From Deltaproteobacteria bacterium (GTDB lineage: Bacteria; Desulfobacterota; Syntrophia; Syntrophales; UBA5619), in NCBI GenBank assembly GCA_026388345.1, contig JAPLJY010000018.1:1-9022 (forward strand): a stretch of 9,022 bases of DNA, written 5' to 3'. A program made the position numbers and the translations under genes. Under the pieces are notes generated by a model. It did not search any database, was not told where the DNA came from, and was given only the letters and a program-made list of their open reading frames with translations. This document shows, one piece after another, positions 5,193-9,022 of the stretch (positions within the stretch are counted from its first letter, which is position 1; every line of letters starts with the position of its first letter).

Positions 5193-5725
5193 GGCTTCAC
5201 CTTCCTGTACTCGGCAGAATCCTTCAGGACCGTTTTCACCCCTTCGCAGACCCCCCGGCTGGAGATCGTCGCCCCGGTGATCGCATCGATGTCCTTCTTG
5301 GGTTCGAACGCGTCCTTCACGCCCTTGCCGATGAACTGTTTCTGAAATTTCGGCTTCTCGACATTGGTCCCCAGACCCGGCGTTTCAAGCTGACTCAGGA
5401 TCTTCATCCCCTTGATGCGGAGTTCCGGATCGACGCCCACGAGCATTACGATCTCACTGCTGTAGCCCCGGGGGGCAACCTTCACCGCAAGCCCCACCGC
5501 CTGGCCCCCGGCAAACCCCTCGTAGATCTCACTTTTTGCCCCGGGAACGGCGACATTCTTGAAGCTCTCCGCCCCCGGAAGGACCTCGCGCAGCGAACCC
5601 TCGAAGGTGGCCTTGGCATTCGCCTCGATCCGGGGACCGGTCATCATGAAGACATAGGCCAGCATCCCTGCGGAAATCACGCAGAACACCCCGAGCGTCA
5701 CCCCCAATTTAATGATCTTACCCAT
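5189..5725 (-). CDS. rnfG: Rnf complex subunit RnfG, covalent-FMN electron carrier
   Basis: 178 residues. One N-terminal membrane helix (about 9-29) is followed by an FMN-binding domain facing the outside. The flavinylation motif is DAITGATISS at 147-156, where T153 is the predicted threonine that ApbE links to FMN by a phosphoester bond. Other family features are LPGAESF (49-55) and the LETPGLGT stretch (113-120). The gene overlaps rnfD by eight bases (5718-5725) and rnfE by four, so translation is tightly coupled. RnfG accepts electrons from the RnfA/RnfE cluster and hands them to RnfD. A plausible FMN transferase, ApbE, is encoded just upstream of the operon. Confidence 0.95.
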   Translation of the reverse strand: MGKIIKLGVTLGVFCVISAGMLAYVFMMTGPRIEANAKATFEGSLREVLPGAESFKNVAVPGAKSEIYEGFAGGQAVGLAVKVAPRGYSSEIVMLVGVDPELRIKGMKILSQLETPGLGTNVEKPKFQKQFIGKGVKDAFEPKKDIDAITGATISSRGVCEGVKTVLKDSAEYRKVKP

Positions 5726-6641
5726 GTTTCTTCACCCCGCCGAAGAGCCTGGGCCGCACGTAGGTATCGATCATCGGCGTCAGCATGTTCATGATCAGGA
5801 TCGCATAGTTGACCCCTTCCGGGAATCCGCCGTACAGGCGGATCAGGACGGTCATGACACCACACCCGAGGCCGAAGATGAATCTCCCCTTGGTCGTCAC
5901 CGGCGCGGTCACGTAGTCCGTCGCCATGAAGAAGGCGCCCAGCAGAAGACCGCCGCTCAGCACATGGAAGAGGGGATCCTGCCCGAGAATCGCCGTGAGC
6001 AGCGCCACGGTACCGATGAAGGCCGTTGGCGCCGGCCAGTCGATAATCTTTTTCCAGTAAAGGATCCCCGCCCCGATCAGGATCGCCAGGACCGATGTCT
6101 CCCCCAGGGAACCGGCCCGGCTTCCCATGAACAGGCTGAAATAATCGGGCACCGCCTGATGCATCTTCGCCAGAAAGAGGGGCGAGGCCGTGGTCAGCGA
6201 ATCGACGGGAGAGGTCCACGTGGTCATTGCGACCGGCCAGGAGGCCAACAGAATGGCGCGGGCCGCAAGCGCCGGGTTGAAGATGTTGAATCCCAGTCCC
6301 CCGAAAAGCCCTTTGACGAGAACGACAGCCGCGACGGCGCCGATCCCCGCCATCCAGAGCGGCAGCGTCGGAGGCAGAACCAGCGCGAGCAGGATCCCCG
6401 TCACCGCCGCGCTTCCGTCCCGGATCGTGATCGGTTTCCCGACGATTCGCTGGAAAGCGGCTTCCGCAAGAACCGCCGCAACCATCGTGAAGACGACGAG
6501 GAGCAGGGCCTTGAAACCGAAGAACCAGGTCGCCGCCATGATCGGGAAGAGAAGCGAAAAGACAACCCACCACATGATGCTCTGCGCATCGTCGCGAGCC
6601 CGGATATGGGGTGAAACGGAGGTTTCGAAGTTCATCAGCAT
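5718..6641 (-). CDS. rnfD: Rnf complex membrane subunit RnfD, covalent-FMN ion pump subunit
   Basis: 307 residues from ATG 6641 (MLMNFETSVSPHIR) or 305 from ATG 6635. Both lie in the rnfC stop region (the second as TGATG), and GGAAGG upstream serves either. A start at 6734 is in frame but would overlap rnfC by 100 bases and is not expected. About nine to ten membrane helices. Family signatures are SPHIR (10-14), DGSAAVTGILLALVLPP (75-91), LGFNIFNPALAARA (116-129) and GETSVLAILIG (180-190). In the last, T182 is the predicted site of covalent FMN added by ApbE. The FPEGVNYAILIMN block (273-285) is also conserved. RnfD is the NqrB homologue and is thought to form the main ion channel. Overlaps with rnfC and rnfG show co-translation. 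Confidence 0.95.
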   Translation of the reverse strand: MLMNFETSVSPHIRARDDAQSIMWWVVFSLLFPIMAATWFFGFKALLLVVFTMVAAVLAEAAFQRIVGKPITIRDGSAAVTGILLALVLPPTLPLWMAGIGAVAAVVLVKGLFGGLGFNIFNPALAARAILLASWPVAMTTWTSPVDSLTTASPLFLAKMHQAVPDYFSLFMGSRAGSLGETSVLAILIGAGILYWKKIIDWPAPTAFIGTVALLTAILGQDPLFHVLSGGLLLGAFFMATDYVTAPVTTKGRFIFGLGCGVMTVLIRLYGGFPEGVNYAILIMNMLTPMIDTYVRPRLFGGVKKHG

Positions 6642-7960
6642 ACGGCCTTCCTGAGCTGCAATTCCCTCTTGGCCACCTTGAAGTACTGGACCAGGAAGAT
6701 CCGGGCGGGACAGCCATAGGTGCAGCAGCCGCACTCAATGCAGTCCGCCACATGGTACTCCTCCACCCGCTCCCAGTTCTTGATCTTTGTGAAATCCGCC
6801 AGATAATTGGGCATCAGGCCCACGGGACAGGCTTTGATGCAACGTCCGCAGCGGATGCAGGAGCCTTCAGCGAAAGTTGCAGCATCTTTTCTCCCCAGGA
6901 CGAGGATCGAGGAGGTCGCCTTGACCACCGGCACCTCCAGCGAGGAAACGGCCGTACCGGTCATCGGACCGCCCATGATGACCTTCGCCGCATCCTCGGT
7001 CAGGCCGCCGCACTGTTCGATCACCTCGGCAAAGGAGGTCCCGATCCGGACGAGGAGATTCTTCGGCTCCCGGATGCCGCTCCCCGTGACGGTCACCACC
7101 CGCTCGATGAGGGGTTTCCCCGACTCCAGGGCCTCGGCGATCGCCACGGCCGTCCCCACGTTGTGGACGACGCCGCCGACATCCATCGGCAGGCCGCCGG
7201 AGGGCACCTCACGGCCCAGGATGGCCTTGATGAGCATCTTTTCGCCGCCCTGGGGATACTTCGTCTTCAGGGAGACCACCTCGACCCCGGGGATGCCTGA
7301 TTTTTTCGCCTCTGCCGAGAGCGTCCGGACCGCATCCGGCTTGTTGTTCTCGATCCCGAGGATGATCCGTTCCGCACCGACCGCCCGGGCAATGGCCCCG
7401 GCCCCGGAAAGAATATCCCCCGGTCTCTCTAACATCAGGCGATGGTCCACGGTCAGATAGGGCTCGCATTCGCAGCCGTTGATGATCACCGCATCGATCT
7501 TCTTCTCCGATGGGGGGCTCAGCTTGACGTGGGAGGGAAAGGTCGCTCCTCCGAGTCCGACGATCCCCGCTTCGCGGACCGCCTTGCGGATGGCGTCCCG
7601 GTCCAGATCCTTCCAGGAGCGTCGGCTTCCTGCAGGAGATGCGGCCGGAACATCATCGGCCGCCTCAATGACGATCGACTGAACAGGGACCCCGGCGGCG
7701 GTGGGAAACATTTCGATCCGGGTCACCTTTCCCGCAATGGGGGCATGGATGGGGGCGGAGATAAACTTGGCGGAATCGGCGATCTTCTGTCCTTCGGCCA
7801 CGACATCGCCAACCTTGACGATCGCCTCGGCGGGGACGCCCAGATTCTGCTGCAACGGGAGAACCACGCGCTTGGGCAGGGCCGCCTTCTGGATCGGGAG
7901 GGACTCGGTTGCTTCCTTCTTGTGACCGACGTGGATACCACGGGGAAATGTTTTCATCAT
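6635..7960 (-). CDS. rnfC: Rnf complex subunit RnfC, NADH/NAD+-binding flavo-Fe-S protein
   Basis: 441 residues from ATG 7960 (MMKTFPRGIHVGHKKEAT), which matches the KTF-x-x-GIH start of the family. An upstream in-frame ATG at 7990 would overlap rseC by 23 bases and is less likely. A strong Shine-Dalgarno sequence is not seen, and the rseC stop is only seven bases away, so coupling is likely. The nucleotide/FMN-binding region shows GLGGATFPSHVK (135-146), NGCECEPYLT (161-170) and KYPQGGEKM (234-242), as in the NuoF/Nqo1 fold. Two [4Fe-4S] motifs follow: C368, C371, C374, C378 and C407, C410, C413, C417. It lacks the long repetitive C-terminal extension of gammaproteobacterial RsxC and has the usual length for anaerobes. 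RnfC exchanges electrons with NAD(H) on the cytoplasmic side. Confidence 0.95.
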   Translation of the reverse strand: MMKTFPRGIHVGHKKEATESLPIQKAALPKRVVLPLQQNLGVPAEAIVKVGDVVAEGQKIADSAKFISAPIHAPIAGKVTRIEMFPTAAGVPVQSIVIEAADDVPAASPAGSRRSWKDLDRDAIRKAVREAGIVGLGGATFPSHVKLSPPSEKKIDAVIINGCECEPYLTVDHRLMLERPGDILSGAGAIARAVGAERIILGIENNKPDAVRTLSAEAKKSGIPGVEVVSLKTKYPQGGEKMLIKAILGREVPSGGLPMDVGGVVHNVGTAVAIAEALESGKPLIERVVTVTGSGIREPKNLLVRIGTSFAEVIEQCGGLTEDAAKVIMGGPMTGTAVSSLEVPVVKATSSILVLGRKDAATFAEGSCIRCGRCIKACPVGLMPNYLADFTKIKNWERVEEYHVADCIECGCCTYGCPARIFLVQYFKVAKRELQLRKAVC

Positions 7961-7967
7961 ACGTTCA

Positions 7968-8432
7968 TCACAATCGACCCGCGCGGACATTGACCGGATC
8001 GCAAACAGATGAGAGGATTCGGGTCACCCGCGCTCGCAGCGTACCCCGCCTGCGGACATCCCGGTCATACCAGCGGATGACCCCGAAACTGACGGCACAA
8101 AAAAGGATCGCACCGACGATGCCGCCCATTTCGCCTGAAACCCGGATGGAAAAGAAACCGGCCAGCACAGAGCCGAAAATGTAACCCGCAATCAGGAAAA
8201 CGACCGGCAGGAGATAAACCACGAAACTCGTCGCAACCACCCCCCCGGTCGATATCTCGATTTCGACCACGTCCCCGGCCTTCACCCCGGAAACACCCAC
8301 GGCCTCGATGCCGACCCGTCCTTCCGTAGCGGGATGACAGGCCCCGCATCGTCCGCAGGCCTCCGATGCCTGCAGGGAAACCTCGACGACATCCGGCGGG
8401 ATGACCCGGGTCACGACACCCTGTTCACGCAT
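7968..8432 (-). CDS. rseC: RseC/SoxR-reducing-system family membrane protein
   Basis: 154 residues from ATG 8432 (MREQGVVTRVIPPDVVEV), chosen because GGGGG lies eight bases upstream and the length then fits the family. Longer in-frame starts at 8447 and 8573 are possible on paper, but 8573 lies upstream of the predicted transcription start. A small N-terminal beta domain has three cysteines, C26, C29 and C32 (ACGRCGAC), and is followed by two membrane helices (about 67-90 and 101-120) and a basic tail. RseC proteins are often encoded with Rnf/Rsx genes, but their biochemical role is not settled; redox sensing or assembly of the complex is inferred from linkage and the cysteines. First gene of the operon, seven bases before rnfC. 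Confidence 0.87.
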   Translation of the reverse strand: MREQGVVTRVIPPDVVEVSLQASEACGRCGACHPATEGRVGIEAVGVSGVKAGDVVEIEISTGGVVATSFVVYLLPVVFLIAGYIFGSVLAGFFSIRVSGEMGGIVGAILFCAVSFGVIRWYDRDVRRRGTLRARVTRILSSVCDPVNVRAGRL

Positions 8433-8557
8433 ACCGTTTACCCCCATTGGTCTACAAACCGGAGAACGGACGGAGAAATTTCCGGGCTGAAAGAATGACC
8501 GGATCACCTCCCCCTTCCACCCGGCAGGTATGCATCCCGCCTGCATTGCCAAGAACG
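8433..8557 (-). other. Leader of the rseC-rnf transcript
   Basis: About 125 bases between the predicted transcription start and the rseC ATG. On the transcript a GCAGG/CCTGC stem (8540-8544 with 8524-8528) lies near the 5' end, and a TCCGG/CCGGA pair lies near 8480-8505. I compared it by eye with the FMN, cobalamin and cyclic-di-GMP riboswitch cores and saw no match. No reading frame with a ribosome site is apparent. Confidence 0.35.
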
Positions 8558-8563
8558 GCGTGA

Positions 8564-8591
8564 CTAATAGCACATTTTATTTGGATGTCAA
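8564..8591 (-). promoter_or_regulatory. Sigma-70-type promoter of the rseC-rnfCDGEAB operon
   Basis: On the minus strand a perfect TTGACA (8591-8586) is followed by a 16-base spacer and TATTAG (8569-8564, four of six). The -10 is preceded by TG plus one base, an extended -10 form. Predicted start near 8557. It lies in the gap between apbE and rseC, so rnf can be expressed independently of apbE. Confidence 0.7.
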
Positions 8592-8603
8592 GCGGTAATC
8601 GGC

Positions 8604-8617
8604 CATTTTTGAAAATG
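8604..8617. promoter_or_regulatory. CATTTT-TG-AAAATG dyad upstream of the rnf -35 box
   Basis: A perfect six-base inverted repeat with a two-base centre starts 13 bases upstream of the -35 hexamer. That position is usual for an activator or an UP-like element. CATTTT also occurs at 8573-8578 in the promoter spacer and near 8626-8631. The regulator is unknown. Confidence 0.4.
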
Positions 8618-8709
8618 ACATGCAACATTTTAATATCCAACATCTTTCCTGATATCATAACCGGGAGGAATGGATGAAATGAGGCCGAGGCCATGAGCGG
8701 AAAACCTCT

Positions 8710-9022
8710 TCATGACGACCCCTCTTCGACGAATTCATTAACCGGCCCGCCTCGCCAAATCTTGCCCTGGTCATCGATCAGGATGAAGGCCACCCCCGGG
8801 TTCCGGCCCGCGATCTCCGCGGCCTTCACCGGTCCGAGGATGAAAAAGGAGGTCGCGTAGGCATCCGCCACGGCGGGATCCCGCGCGAGGACCGTCACGC
8901 TCCTCGTCCCCGTCGCCGGGTATCCGGTCCGGGTGTCGATGATGTGGTGGTAGCGCCTCCCCTGAAAATCGAAATACCGCTCGTAATCGCCGCTCGTGAC
9001 GACGGCACAGTCCGTCTTGACC
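8710..9022 (-). CDS. apbE: FAD:protein FMN transferase ApbE, C-terminal part
   Basis: The last 103 codons are visible; the gene continues past the right edge. The visible part carries the ApbE signatures TSGDYERYF and YHHIIDTRTGYP. It also carries ADAYAT, where the family places metal-binding Asp and Thr residues, then GPVKAAE and a terminal strand with LIDDQGKIW. ApbE uses FAD to attach FMN to a threonine in membrane electron carriers, in Gram-negatives usually outside the cytoplasmic membrane. The targets are at hand: RnfG T153 and RnfD T182. It ends 278 bases before rseC, and the rnf operon has its own promoter, so the two need not share a transcript. The signal or lipoprotein sequence is not visible. 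Confidence 0.92.
   Translation of the reverse strand, partial: VKTDCAVVTSGDYERYFDFQGRRYHHIIDTRTGYPATGTRSVTVLARDPAVADAYATSFFILGPVKAAEIAGRNPGVAFILIDDQGKIWRGGPVNEFVEEGSS

Noticed and set aside
4443..5345. Plus-strand open frame of 300 codons
   Set aside because: Antisense to rnfE and parts of rnfA and rnfG. The product is rich in Asp, Arg, His and Gly, as expected from the complement of GC-rich membrane-protein genes, and has no recognisable domain.
5712..6614. Plus-strand open frame of 300 codons
   Set aside because: Antisense to rnfD with the same low-complexity charged composition; an artefact of biased codon use.
5698..6753. Minus-strand open frame of 351 codons overlapping rnfD
   Set aside because: A shifted frame of rnfD, which itself has clear family motifs; this product has none.
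8433..8557. Possible FMN or other flavin-related riboswitch before the rnf operon
   Set aside because: None of the conserved RFN segments are visible; only ordinary short stems are present.
8452..8694. Minus-strand open frame of 80 codons between apbE and rseC
   Set aside because: It spans the rnf promoter and leader, has no ribosome site, and shows no domain.
1..9022. CRISPR arrays, tRNA or rRNA genes, insertion sequences, attachment sites
   Set aside because: No regularly spaced repeats, no cloverleaf or rRNA-like sequence, and no transposase or integrase frame were seen.

Overview
The window is a bacterial chromosome segment centred on a complete Rnf ion-translocating ferredoxin:NAD+ oxidoreductase operon on the minus strand. 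The operon reads rseC-like, rnfC, rnfD, rnfG, rnfE, rnfA, rnfB, with the C-terminal third of apbE just upstream at the right edge. The rnfCDGEAB order, an RnfB with extra cysteine motifs, a PEP-CTERM surface protein, two sigma-54-type promoters and an AsrB/HydG-like flavin oxidoreductase together suggest an anaerobic Gram-negative bacterium. The best guess is a deltaproteobacterium (Desulfobacterota, perhaps Syntrophales), but this is inferred from gene content and not from a marker gene.

Left part (1-1114): the N-terminal 198 residues of an FAD/NAD(P)-binding oxidoreductase run off the left edge on the minus strand. It has a strong Shine-Dalgarno sequence and a near-consensus -24/-12 (sigma-54) promoter at 647-662. 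Upstream of that lie overlapping GC-rich dyads (726-762) and a stretch without genes.

Middle (1115-3156): a stand-alone CheY/Rcp1-type receiver on the plus strand, then a 440-base AT-rich intergenic region with repeated TGTAAA half-sites, a dyad and a second sigma-54-type promoter (1875-1890). This promoter drives a secreted PEP-CTERM protein with threonine runs, which ends in a clear intrinsic terminator. The region between this gene and rnfB is convergent and holds no gene.

Right part (3157-9022): rseC and the six rnf genes are tightly packed (overlaps of 4-8 bases or short gaps) behind a sigma-70-like promoter at 8564-8591. The exception is a terminator-like hairpin between rnfA and rnfB. 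In the complex, RnfB takes electrons from ferredoxin. RnfA, RnfE, RnfD and RnfG carry them through the membrane by Fe-S and covalent FMN, and RnfC reduces NAD+ (or the reverse), coupled to Na+ or H+ transport. ApbE would attach FMN to RnfG (T153) and RnfD (T182). All Rnf subunits look intact; the RnfB C-terminal ferredoxin domain has lost most ligands of one of its two clusters.
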